This document shows, one piece after another, positions 33,341 through 41,475 of a stretch of DNA of 64,000 bases. The notes under the pieces were generated by a model. The model was not told where the DNA came from. It searched no databases and saw only the letters and a list, made by a program, of their open reading frames with translations. Every line of letters begins with the position of its first letter. Position 1 is the first letter of the stretch. Source of the DNA: JAFGGG01 sp964634205 (GTDB taxonomy: Bacteria > Spirochaetota > Spirochaetia > SZUA-6 > RPPD01); contig CAZWKE010000003.1 in NCBI GenBank assembly GCA_964634205.1, positions 1-64,000 of the forward strand. The letters are read 5' to 3'. A program made the translations under genes and the position numbers.

Positions 33341-36300
33341 TTATTTCTCCGGAATGAGTTCCAGAATAAGTTCAACCTCACCGCGCGAGAGTTTGGTGGC
33401 CCTGGCAATCTCCTGAACCGACCAGCCCTGATGGGCGAGTTTCACTACCGTCTGCCGTTTATCACTTGAAGGGGCCCCACGGTCCTTTTTGGTCTGGGCC
33501 ACCTCTTCCTTGATCAGACTTTCCAAAAGTCGCAGCTGTTCCTGGGCCTGGGTATTTACCTGTTCCAGCCTTGTCTCGGCCCGGGCCAGCCATTCCCTGG
33601 CGATATTCAGTTTGTCCATCCGTGCCTCAAGCTCCAGAATCAGGTGATCAATACCTTCCATTTTATCGACCACGGCGTCGGTCTTTTCCTTGTTGGCGCT
33701 GATAAGCTCAATCTCCGCTTTCAGTTCCTTTATCAGGGAGGGTATCCCCTTCATTTCCTTCTGCATTTCACCTAATGATTTGTCAAGACCGGTGAGCTTT
33801 TGAAAATTCTTATCCACTCCCTGGGTCGTGCTGTCCAGTACCTTCTTTTTCTGTTCCAGGCGGGCAAAACGGGTATCTACCTCTTTTTCCAGATCTTCGA
33901 GTGTTCTCATTTTCAGCTCCAGCTCCTGGACCGCATCGTAATTTGTAGTAATATTCACAATCTTGGCGTCTATTTCATGTGAGATGGAAATAAGGCGTTT
34001 AAAATCGGTTTCCATGCTGTTGATACGCTTTTTCTCGGTCACAAATTCCCTGACCTTGGCGGACATATCATCCACGAGCTTTCTAGTGGTGACAAACTCT
34101 TTGTTGATGGCGTCCACGTCCTTTTTATACGCCGATATCTTGACGAGCTCCTTTTTCATGGAGTCGATATCACTCTCAAGGTTGATTTTAAGTGTATCCG
34201 CCCGTTCAAATATTTTTGTCTGGGCCACAAAATTCTTCTGCTGTTTTTCTATCTCGCTTAATCCCTGCCCCAGACCGGAGGCCTTTTCCACCAGTCTATC
34301 AAGCTCATCCTTTAGGTGCGCCCTTTCCTTGGTGGTCGCGTCTATCAGATCGTTCTTCTGTTCCGCAAAATTCTTTTCCAGCGTCGTAAAGGTGGTGGAA
34401 AACAGGGTTTCCAACTCGGTTTGACGCTCCACAAAACTATGCTGCAGTGAGTTCAAAGCCGAATTAAACGTTTCTTCCAATTCCTGCCGGCGTTCATCAA
34501 CATCCTGTTTCAGGGTATTAATTCTTGCCGACGAATCCTCTGTCAGTCCGGAAAGCTTTTCAGATATATCCTGCTCCGAATCCTGGTATTTCTGCAGTAT
34601 TTCCTCGTGCCACTGGCGGGCTTCCTCCGTAGTGCCGGAGAAGTAAGCGGAAAGCTTTTCCCGGGAATTCTTGAAATTCTCCTCAAGCTGCTTAATATTT
34701 TGCTGTACGTCGATTTTCCCGTCTTCCAGCGCCTTGAACATCGAGGCAATATACCCGTTAATCTCAGCCTGGGTGCTGTCCAGTTTGGTATCGATAGCCT
34801 CGCGCAGCTCCGCTTCCTTTTCCTGCATGGCCCGGCCGGCCGCGCTTTCGATGCTGCGGATATTTTCCTGTTTGATGGTTTCGATCTTGGTGGAGACCTC
34901 TTCCTGGAACTCTTCTATTACCTTTCGCAGTGCGTCACTGCGCTCCCTGAAATCATTAAAGAAATCATCCTCAAGTACGCTTAATTTCCCTGATACATTT
35001 TCGTACGCCCTGGTTTTCAAGGTATTTATTTCAGCTTCGATATTCTCAATTTCTTCCCGGTAATTCTCCAGCTCCGCGGCCGCCCTGGATTTCTCCGCAC
35101 TGCGTTCATCCGCCAAAAGCTTGTTAAAATCGCTGAAATCATGCCTGATCTTCTCCGTGATCCCATCCATATAATCACGCAGGGATTTTTCCATGGATTC
35201 AATATCCACATTACAGTCTTCAAGTTTTTTAAATTTAAAGGAAATCTCCTCTTCATAGGTTCCCAGCCGCTCTTCTACGCCTTTTGTATACTCATCCATT
35301 TCCGCGGCCGCCTGCTCCCGGGCAAGCCTGGTCTGATGAAAATCCTCTTCGTATTTTTGTATGCTCCGAGCGATTTCGGTCTTCCTGTGCTCGAAGGCCT
35401 GTACCATGGATTCTATATTCTCGTTTATTTCAGTCCGCGTCACGTCTATTTTGGAGTCGATAAACTCACGCAGCTCATGTTCCTTTTCTTCCAAAGTATC
35501 CGCCGCCATACTTTCGATCGTCGTATTATTCTCCTGTTTAATCTGTTCAATCCGCGTCAACACCTCTTCCTGGAACTTATCCAGGCTGGTTTGGACGGCC
35601 AGGCTTCGTTCCTTAAAATCGGCAAAGAAATCATCTTCCAGGATTTGCAGCTTTTCGGATACATTTTCATATGCCGTGGTTTTCAGCGCCTTTACCTCGG
35701 AATCGATACCCTCTATCTCGTTTCGTATCCGGGAAAGCTCCCGGTCGGCCTTGGCGGTTTCCGCCGAGCGTTCTTCTTCCAGACGGTTTCCAAAGTCTGA
35801 AAAATCACTTTTGATCTTATCGCTGACACCCGCCATATACGCGCGCAGTGATTTTTCAAGCTCTTCAATATCTACATTGCAATCTTTTAGTCTCTGGAAC
35901 TTATAGGCAAGCTCTTCATCATAGGTTTCCAGCCGTTGTTCCACGTTTTTGGTAAAATCTTCCATTTCCAGCGATACACTTTCCTGGGTATCCCTGGCCC
36001 GGTTTAAGAAATCGGTCATACCGGCGCTGACCTCATTTTCCAGATCACGCAGCTTGGCGGAAATCTGTCGTTTCAGGTCCTTCATCTGTTTGTCCAGTTC
36101 CACGTGCCAAACGTTTGCGTCGGAACGCAGTACCCCGAACATCTCCCCGATCTCTTTCTTCTTGGTATCAAGGTCGGTATTCACCCGCTTGAAGTATTCC
36201 TCGATTTCATAAGCCTGCTCCCTGGCCTTTTTATCGATAGACTCTTGCAGGTTATGGAACACCTCATCATTAAAGGTCTCTCCCCGTACCGCCGCCTTTT

Positions 36301-37207
36301 CCAGCTGCTCATGGAACATCTTTTCGATTCGGGTGTACTGCTCCTTAAAATCCTCGATCTTTGCGGCATACTCCGCATCAAGAGCCTGTGAAGTATCGTG
36401 AACCGTCTCCAGCATGGTTCGCAGCTCCAGGGTGATCTTTTCCTGTTCCTCCTGCGCACCGCTGATAACCGCGCCGGTTTCGGAAGAAAGCTCGCTGATC
36501 CCCTGTTTTCTACGCTTGATGATCTCTTCATCCAGGCCGGACAGGAGTTCCCGATAGGCCTTTTCAGCGGTTTTCACCACCTCTGATCTGCGTTCCTCAA
36601 GCTTTTTCACGTACCCCGCCACACCGGTGACATTCTGTTCGATTATATGCAGATTTTGTTCAAGTTCCTCAATGCTGTCGCGATGTGTATCAAGCAGTTT
36701 TTTACGGATCTTATCCAGTTCAAGCCTGTTTTTCTCCGTAGATTTAGTCAGCGCGTTCTCCAGGGACGTTTCCAGTTTGGTGATACGGTGCGAGACATCT
36801 TTTACCTGTGAACCTACCCGGTCGATAAAAACCGATTCATCCTTGATACGCGAAAGATTCTCATCAACCCTGCCGGACATGGCGACAAGCTCATTTAACG
36901 TACCCGCGTAATTGTCTACGGTGGCTTTCATATTTTTGAAATCACCCTCTTTGGCCTTTAGGGCTTCTTCAAAAGTGAGAATCCGCTTTAAAACCTCTCT
37001 GCTCTTTTTCAGATTAAGATCCAGATCGACCGCGATATCATTAATCTCAACGGTTTTTTCCTTGATAAACACGGATATTTCTTCTTTCAGTTTGTCCGAA
37101 AAGCGTTTTACCTTTTCCAGACTTCTGTTGCGCTTATCAAGCGTTCTAAAGAGGATTACAATAATAATAACTACCAAAAATGTAGGCAGGCTGAAAGTGT
37201 AGTCCAT
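33341..37207 (-). CDS. SpiroCoCo-type giant coiled-coil protein
   Basis: This 1,288-residue protein has one N-terminal transmembrane helix (about 8-22), then more than 1,150 residues of charged heptad-rich coiled coil. The last ~40 residues form a helix-turn-helix-like tail (VVKLAHQGWSVQEIARATKLS). Residues ~415-636 and ~637-855 are a tandem repeat of 222 residues (both begin M-E/D-x-x-T-K). Spirochaetes carry such large coiled-coil proteins, some forming cytoplasmic filaments or scaffolds. The anchor would tether it inside the inner membrane. A GGGAGGGGAG site precedes the ATG. It is divergent from the kinase at 37410. Confidence 0.88.
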   Translation of the reverse strand: MDYTFSLPTFLVVIIIVILFRTLDKRNRSLEKVKRFSDKLKEEISVFIKEKTVEINDIAVDLDLNLKKSREVLKRILTFEEALKAKEGDFKNMKATVDNYAGTLNELVAMSGRVDENLSRIKDESVFIDRVGSQVKDVSHRITKLETSLENALTKSTEKNRLELDKIRKKLLDTHRDSIEELEQNLHIIEQNVTGVAGYVKKLEERRSEVVKTAEKAYRELLSGLDEEIIKRRKQGISELSSETGAVISGAQEEQEKITLELRTMLETVHDTSQALDAEYAAKIEDFKEQYTRIEKMFHEQLEKAAVRGETFNDEVFHNLQESIDKKAREQAYEIEEYFKRVNTDLDTKKKEIGEMFGVLRSDANVWHVELDKQMKDLKRQISAKLRDLENEVSAGMTDFLNRARDTQESVSLEMEDFTKNVEQRLETYDEELAYKFQRLKDCNVDIEELEKSLRAYMAGVSDKIKSDFSDFGNRLEEERSAETAKADRELSRIRNEIEGIDSEVKALKTTAYENVSEKLQILEDDFFADFKERSLAVQTSLDKFQEEVLTRIEQIKQENNTTIESMAADTLEEKEHELREFIDSKIDVTRTEINENIESMVQAFEHRKTEIARSIQKYEEDFHQTRLAREQAAAEMDEYTKGVEERLGTYEEEISFKFKKLEDCNVDIESMEKSLRDYMDGITEKIRHDFSDFNKLLADERSAEKSRAAAELENYREEIENIEAEINTLKTRAYENVSGKLSVLEDDFFNDFRERSDALRKVIEEFQEEVSTKIETIKQENIRSIESAAGRAMQEKEAELREAIDTKLDSTQAEINGYIASMFKALEDGKIDVQQNIKQLEENFKNSREKLSAYFSGTTEEARQWHEEILQKYQDSEQDISEKLSGLTEDSSARINTLKQDVDERRQELEETFNSALNSLQHSFVERQTELETLFSTTFTTLEKNFAEQKNDLIDATTKERAHLKDELDRLVEKASGLGQGLSEIEKQQKNFVAQTKIFERADTLKINLESDIDSMKKELVKISAYKKDVDAINKEFVTTRKLVDDMSAKVREFVTEKKRINSMETDFKRLISISHEIDAKIVNITTNYDAVQELELKMRTLEDLEKEVDTRFARLEQKKKVLDSTTQGVDKNFQKLTGLDKSLGEMQKEMKGIPSLIKELKAEIELISANKEKTDAVVDKMEGIDHLILELEARMDKLNIAREWLARAETRLEQVNTQAQEQLRLLESLIKEEVAQTKKDRGAPSSDKRQTVVKLAHQGWSVQEIARATKLSRGEVELILELIPEK
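34634..35965 (-). repeat. 666-bp tandem duplication inside the SpiroCoCo gene
   Basis: Codons 415-636 (35965-35300) and 637-858 (35299-34634) encode matching blocks. Shared anchors in order are T-K-x-V-E-x-R-L, DCNVDIE, ERSAE, AYENVS, EDDFF and E-F-Q-E-E-V. The period is 222 codons. Confidence 0.85.
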
Positions 37208-37237
37208 TGCTCCCCTCCCATGGGATATTTGTCTTTT

Positions 37238-37266
37238 ATATTATCTCACCCTATACGTATTGTCAA
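37238..37266 (-). promoter_or_regulatory. SpiroCoCo gene promoter
   Basis: TTGACA (37261-37266), 17-base spacer and TAATAT (37238-37243) on the minus strand, with a leader of about 24 bases containing the ribosome site. Confidence 0.65.
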
Positions 37267-37301
37267 TTATTTTTTTAACATTTTTCTATTATACGTATTG
37301 T
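37252..37301. repeat. 12-base direct repeat in the divergent promoter region
   Basis: TATACGTATTGT occurs exactly at 37252-37263 and 37290-37301, 38 bases apart, overlapping and upstream of the SpiroCoCo -35 box. It has the form of a paired operator. Confidence 0.5.
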
Positions 37302-37360
37302 AACCGACAATAGGTATCCCGACCTCAATTTTACAATATTTTACAATTTTTTACACCAGG

Positions 37361-37391
37361 TTGACAATAGTGGGCGAAAGCAGGGTATTAT
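37361..37391 (+). promoter_or_regulatory. candidate promoter of the kinase/regulator pair
   Basis: TTGACA (37361-37366) and TATTAT (37386-37391) on the plus strand with a longish 19-base spacer. Confidence 0.45.
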
Positions 37392-37409
37392 ATAAGTACG
37401 AGGGATCGA

Positions 37410-39335
37410 TTGAAGGCCCGTAAAAAAAGAATACATAGCATGCACCTCATTATCATTCTGGCCGCGGTCATCATTATTCCCGGAATAATACTTGGGATAT
37501 TGGCCTTGCGCGCGATCGAAAGAGAAGAAGCATATATCGAAAAAAATTTTACTCTGACCCTGACGTCCGAAGTAAACAGCGCGGTCACCCTGGTGGATAA
37601 TGAAATGAAAGCCGTCCGGGATGAGTTGTCCGCCGTGATCCGTTTCCCGGAAGAACGGAATGCCGCCCTTGCGCTGCAAAAGATGCGGCAGGATTCCTCT
37701 CTGATCGGCCTCCCCTTCCTGCTTTCATCGCATCGCGTGGTAGTCTATCCCCCCCGCACGAAGCCCCCTTCGCAGGAAGAGTCTCTGCTTGAAAAACAGA
37801 ACCGGGAGCTGTTTGAAGACACGGTTTCCATTCCGGTCTATAAGAACATCGTCAAGGAGTATAAAGACACCATTTTAAATGAAGACGTACAGTCCACAGC
37901 CCCGAATCAGGCACCGGCCGAAGCGGTCCCGCAGAAAGGGGACAATGCGCCCAGGCAAAGCGAATCGGCCAAAGCCCTGCAGGAGGAGATTGAGACACAA
38001 CAGGCGATAAACCGCTTTAACAATTCCGAACCCCTGCGTCAGAAGATTTATAAACAGGCCAGGGAACAGGGGCAGGAGGTACTGGTAAGAAATATTATTC
38101 TTCCGGCGGACAATTCCGACGCACTGAACAAACAGTGGTCATACTTCATCCTGGAATCCCATACCTTCAGCCAGATTATCGGGAAGGCCTCCCGGGGAAT
38201 TATCCCCCGTTTTATCGAAGACAAGCTGTACCTGTTATACTGGAAGAAAAATACGCGGGACTCGGTTGTAGGGTGTGTGATCGATATCGATGCTTTAAAG
38301 CAGCGCCTGCTGCAGGTCATGCCCCGGGTATTTTCACAGACCCGCATCCTGGTGATCCTTGATGAAAAAGCCAAACCCCTGGTTGTTCCCGAGGGAGAAG
38401 AACAGCGGCAGTGGTTTACCCCTTTTGCCGCGCAGGAAATTTCAGAGCTCTTGCCCCGCTGGGAAATTGCCGCGTATCTTACCAATCCGAACGTCATCAG
38501 GGACAAAGCCCAGTCGACCGCGCTGGTACTATGGATTTTGATCGCGTTTCTGCTTGTGGCCCTGTTTCTGGGCGGGGTGTTTTTGACCGGGCTGCTGATG
38601 GGCCAAATGAAGCTGGCCCAACAAAAAACCAATTTTGTGGCCAATGTTTCCCATGAACTGAAAACACCGCTGACCTCCCTGCGTTTGTTTGCCGAGTTAT
38701 TACGTGACAACAGGCAGCCTGACGCGGCAAAACGTAAGCAGTACCTGGAAACCATGGTTTCCGAAACCGAGCGCCTTACCCGGCTTATCAATAATGTACT
38801 GGATTTTACGCGGATGGGAAAAGGGAAAAGAAACTATCACCCGCGGCCGTGCGATATCGGCGGATTATGCGAAGATATAATCCGGGCTCAGCGGGCACGC
38901 TTGGAACATAAAGGGTTTACCGTAAAAATCACCTGCCCTGCGGGGCCGGTCACGGCCCGTATTGATGAAGAAGCCCTAAAACAGGTTATGATCAACCTGT
39001 TGTCAAACGCGGAAAAGTATTCCGGGAACAGAAAAAGTATTGAGGTAACAGTATCCCGGGACACAAACAATGTCATCATTAATATTCTGGACAGGGGACC
39101 GGGCATTCCCCCGAGACTTTCGGAAAAGATCTTCAAAGAGTTTTACCGGGTGGACGATTCCCTGACGGCCGCGGTGAGCGGCAGCGGCCTGGGACTGTCC
39201 ATCTCCAGAAAAATATTGCGTGACCATGGTGGTGACATCCGCTACCTCCCGCGCAGCGGGGGAGGAAGCCGTTTCCGGATTTTTATACCAAAGGGAGAAA
39301 ACGAGCATGCGAAAACAAAAGATTCTCATTATTGA
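37410..39335 (+). CDS. membrane sensor histidine kinase
   Basis: The 641-residue kinase has transmembrane helices at ~12-33 and ~370-395, enclosing a ~335-residue sensor domain of no recognised type with a proline/glutamine-rich stretch. HisKA follows with NVSHELKTPLTSLRLFAELL (phospho-histidine), then HATPase_c (NLLSNAEKYSG, GSGLGLSISRKIL). No HAMP domain is seen between the second helix and HisKA. The start is TTG at 37410, supported by GAGGG six bases upstream; the next ATG (37440) lacks a ribosome site. It overlaps its partner regulator by 29 bases. Confidence 0.92.
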   Translation: MKARKKRIHSMHLIIILAAVIIIPGIILGILALRAIEREEAYIEKNFTLTLTSEVNSAVTLVDNEMKAVRDELSAVIRFPEERNAALALQKMRQDSSLIGLPFLLSSHRVVVYPPRTKPPSQEESLLEKQNRELFEDTVSIPVYKNIVKEYKDTILNEDVQSTAPNQAPAEAVPQKGDNAPRQSESAKALQEEIETQQAINRFNNSEPLRQKIYKQAREQGQEVLVRNIILPADNSDALNKQWSYFILESHTFSQIIGKASRGIIPRFIEDKLYLLYWKKNTRDSVVGCVIDIDALKQRLLQVMPRVFSQTRILVILDEKAKPLVVPEGEEQRQWFTPFAAQEISELLPRWEIAAYLTNPNVIRDKAQSTALVLWILIAFLLVALFLGGVFLTGLLMGQMKLAQQKTNFVANVSHELKTPLTSLRLFAELLRDNRQPDAAKRKQYLETMVSETERLTRLINNVLDFTRMGKGKRNYHPRPCDIGGLCEDIIRAQRARLEHKGFTVKITCPAGPVTARIDEEALKQVMINLLSNAEKYSGNRKSIEVTVSRDTNNVIINILDRGPGIPPRLSEKIFKEFYRVDDSLTAAVSGSGLGLSISRKILRDHGGDIRYLPRSGGGSRFRIFIPKGENEHAKTKDSHY

Positions 39336-40005
39336 AGACGATCGTGCCATTATCACGGGCATACGCGACCTTTTGCAAAGTGAGCACTACGCCGTTTCCA
39401 TTGCTTACGACGGCAGGACGGCCCTGGAACGCTACCGGCAGGACAGACCTGACCTGGTGCTGTTGGATATCATGATCCCCGAAAAAAGCGGGTATGAGGT
39501 ATGTAAAGAAATCCGCAAAACGGACCGTGCCACACCGATTGTTATGCTGACAGCCAAATCGCAGGAGGTGGATAAGGTAGTGGGCTTTGACCTGGGCGCG
39601 GACGATTACGTCGTCAAACCATTCGGGGTGCAGGAACTGCTTGCCCGCATCCGCACCTGTCTGCGCCGCAGCAGTCCGCAGGAAAAGCATCCCGACAATA
39701 GTGAAATCAGTTTCGGCAACGTCCGGATTAATCCCAAAACGCTTCAGGGCAGAAAGGGCAAAGAGGAGTTTCCCCTGGTACAGCGCGAGGTTGACCTGCT
39801 GCGCTATTTTCTGGATCACGAAGGCGAGGTGCTGGACCGGTTTGCCCTTTTGGACAAGATTTGGGGATTGAGTTACGGCGGTACCACCCGCACCCTGGAC
39901 CAGCACATCTCCAAACTGCGCCGGAAGATTGAGGATGATCCGGCCCGGCCCAGACATATCATCACTGTCCATACCGTGGGGTACAAATTCAGCAGAGGCG
40001 CATAG
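39307..40005 (+). CDS. OmpR/PhoB-family response regulator
   Basis: The 232-residue protein has a receiver domain (ILIIEDDRAI, phospho-acceptor in LVLLDIMIP, VVKPFG) and a winged-helix DNA-binding domain (TRTLDQHISKLRRKIEDD, VGYKF). ATG 39307 is chosen for the GGGAG site nine bases upstream; a longer frame reads inside the kinase gene. It is the output partner of the kinase at 37410. Target genes are unknown; the SpiroCoCo promoter region upstream of the kinase is one candidate. Confidence 0.95.
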   Translation: MRKQKILIIEDDRAIITGIRDLLQSEHYAVSIAYDGRTALERYRQDRPDLVLLDIMIPEKSGYEVCKEIRKTDRATPIVMLTAKSQEVDKVVGFDLGADDYVVKPFGVQELLARIRTCLRRSSPQEKHPDNSEISFGNVRINPKTLQGRKGKEEFPLVQREVDLLRYFLDHEGEVLDRFALLDKIWGLSYGGTTRTLDQHISKLRRKIEDDPARPRHIITVHTVGYKFSRGA

Positions 40006-40061
40006 GCGGCAGTCACCTGATAAATTTGCATTTGTCCGTCCGATTGAACATTATTGCCAAT

Positions 40062-40378
40062 ATGATCACCACCAAAGGGAGCAAAAAAGCCTTTCACAAC
40101 CGGGGCAAAGGGCTGTTTTCCTATGACAACCTGTTTTTTTCAGCTTGCTTTTACCCCTTGCCATTGTTCTTCCCGCTTTTATCATCAACTTTTCGCTGGA
40201 ACTTGTCATCGCTGTTGTCCTGCTGTTGGGTTCGCTTGCGTTCCGTGTTTTCTCTATTGTCCCGAAGGTTTCCTGTTCGCACTGCAAAGCAAAAGGCGCG
40301 TGCCCGCAATACTCACTGCTGCATGCGGTCCGAAAAACATTAATGGCCGTTACAGCTTCCGGCAGGAATCGCGGATAA
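40062..40378 (+). pseudogene. small membrane protein gene with a frameshift in a T7 run
   Basis: The frame from ATG 40062 encodes a basic soluble start (GSKKAFHNRGKGLFSYDNLFF). It then hits seven Ts (40134-40140), after which the sensible reading continues in another frame (from 40145). That second part has two transmembrane helices (LLLPLAIVLPAFIINFS, LVIAVVLLLGSLAFRVFSIV) and a cysteine motif CSHCKAKGACPQ. One extra T would join them into a ~105-residue two-helix protein. It is a pseudogene, a sequencing error or a slippage-expressed gene. Its 3' end overlaps the converging LacI gene. No ribosome site is seen and the family is not recognised. Confidence 0.6.
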
Positions 40379-41384
40379 CCGGTTCGGCCTCCAGAACGGT
40401 TTCACGCGGGCAATGCTCGGCCGAAACGTGGGCCAGAATTTTTTTTACCGCAAGTTCCGCCAGTCCGGCGTAATCCTGCTTTACGGTGGTTATTCCCGGG
40501 ACATAGTGCTTTGAGATAAAGATATCATCAAACCCCGTCACGCTGATATCACCGGGTACGGAGAAGCCTGCCTTAAAAACCTGTTTTATGGCCCCTAAGG
40601 CCAGGGTATCATTCATGCACATGACCGCACTGGGCCGGTCTTTCAACCGCAGAATCTGTTCCATGCTTGAGGCCCCGCTGTCCACAAGGTAACGGCCGCA
40701 GACGATCCATTCATCCCGTATTTCCAGATTGTGCGCGGCAAGTTTCTCCTTGAACACCTCTATCTTTTCTTCGGTGATAAGGAATCCCCTGTCGCCCGTG
40801 ATCAGCCCGATCTTCTTGTGATTGCACGAAAGTACATAATCGATGATTTTGGCAAATGCTTTCCTTTCATCAGTGCGGACTATATAGCAGTTGTTGATAT
40901 CGATTTTGCTGTTGATAAACACCACGGGGACCCTCTCGCTTAAGGACCTTATTTCCTTTAAAAATGAGGATTTGGGATTTTTCTGGTTGGCCTTGCCGCC
41001 GAGAAAAATAAAGCCGTCCACCTGTCTTTTCTCGATCAAATGCAGCAGTTCGGTCTCATTTTCCTGCCAGCTGTTGATTATACCGAACAACAGGGTATAG
41101 CCGACGGAGGTACAGAACAGTTCCGCCTCATTACAGATGGTGACAAAAAAAGGGTTGGAAAGCTCCTCTACCAACATGCCGATAGTGTTCGAAACACGAT
41201 TACAAAGCGCCCGGGCAATAAGGTTGGGTTCATAATTGCACTCATCAATAACCCGCTGGACCTTTTCCCGGGTATCTTCCCTCACGTTCAGTTTGCCGGT
41301 CAACACCCGGGAGACCGTGGCGATGGACACACCTGCCCTTCTGGCGATATCATAGATGGTAATATGATCCTTCAGCAGGCTCAT
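40350..41384 (-). CDS. LacI-family transcriptional regulator
   Basis: The 344-residue repressor has an N-terminal helix-turn-helix and hinge (ITIYDIARRAGVSIATVSRVL, KLNVREDTREKVQRVIDE). A periplasmic-binding-protein-like effector domain follows (IGMLVEELSNPFF, AVMCMNDTLALGAIK, VTGFDDIFISKH). It probably senses a sugar. No sugar-use genes flank it, so the regulon lies elsewhere. The predicted transcription start from the promoter at 41391-41420 coincides with the ATG, so it may be leaderless. Confidence 0.93.
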   Translation of the reverse strand: MSLLKDHITIYDIARRAGVSIATVSRVLTGKLNVREDTREKVQRVIDECNYEPNLIARALCNRVSNTIGMLVEELSNPFFVTICNEAELFCTSVGYTLLFGIINSWQENETELLHLIEKRQVDGFIFLGGKANQKNPKSSFLKEIRSLSERVPVVFINSKIDINNCYIVRTDERKAFAKIIDYVLSCNHKKIGLITGDRGFLITEEKIEVFKEKLAAHNLEIRDEWIVCGRYLVDSGASSMEQILRLKDRPSAVMCMNDTLALGAIKQVFKAGFSVPGDISVTGFDDIFISKHYVPGITTVKQDYAGLAELAVKKILAHVSAEHCPRETVLEAEPVIRDSCRKL

Positions 41385-41390
41385 ACCTTA

Positions 41391-41420
41391 ATTGTACACC
41401 GTGTTGCCGTGTTATATCAA
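41391..41420 (-). promoter_or_regulatory. lacI-family gene promoter
   Basis: TTGATA (41415-41420) and TACAAT (41391-41396), 18-base spacer, on the minus strand. ACACGG occurs twice in the spacer, eight bases apart. Confidence 0.6.
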
Positions 41421-41434
41421 GAAATTAATACCGT

Positions 41435-41469
41435 ATAAAACTGATGCCGGGGGCCCGGATCAGGCCCCC
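41435..41469 (-). terminator. terminator of htrA
   Basis: GGGGGCC and GGCCCCC arms with a 7-base loop lie just past the htrA stop. A TTTTAT stretch follows about ten bases later, so the T-run is displaced. Confidence 0.5.
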
Positions 41470-41475
41470 ACAAGC

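Noticed and set aside
33341..37207. Long plus-strand open frames opposite the coiled-coil gene
   Set aside because: They are shadows caused by the strong codon bias of glutamate/lysine heptads and show no domain or ribosome site.
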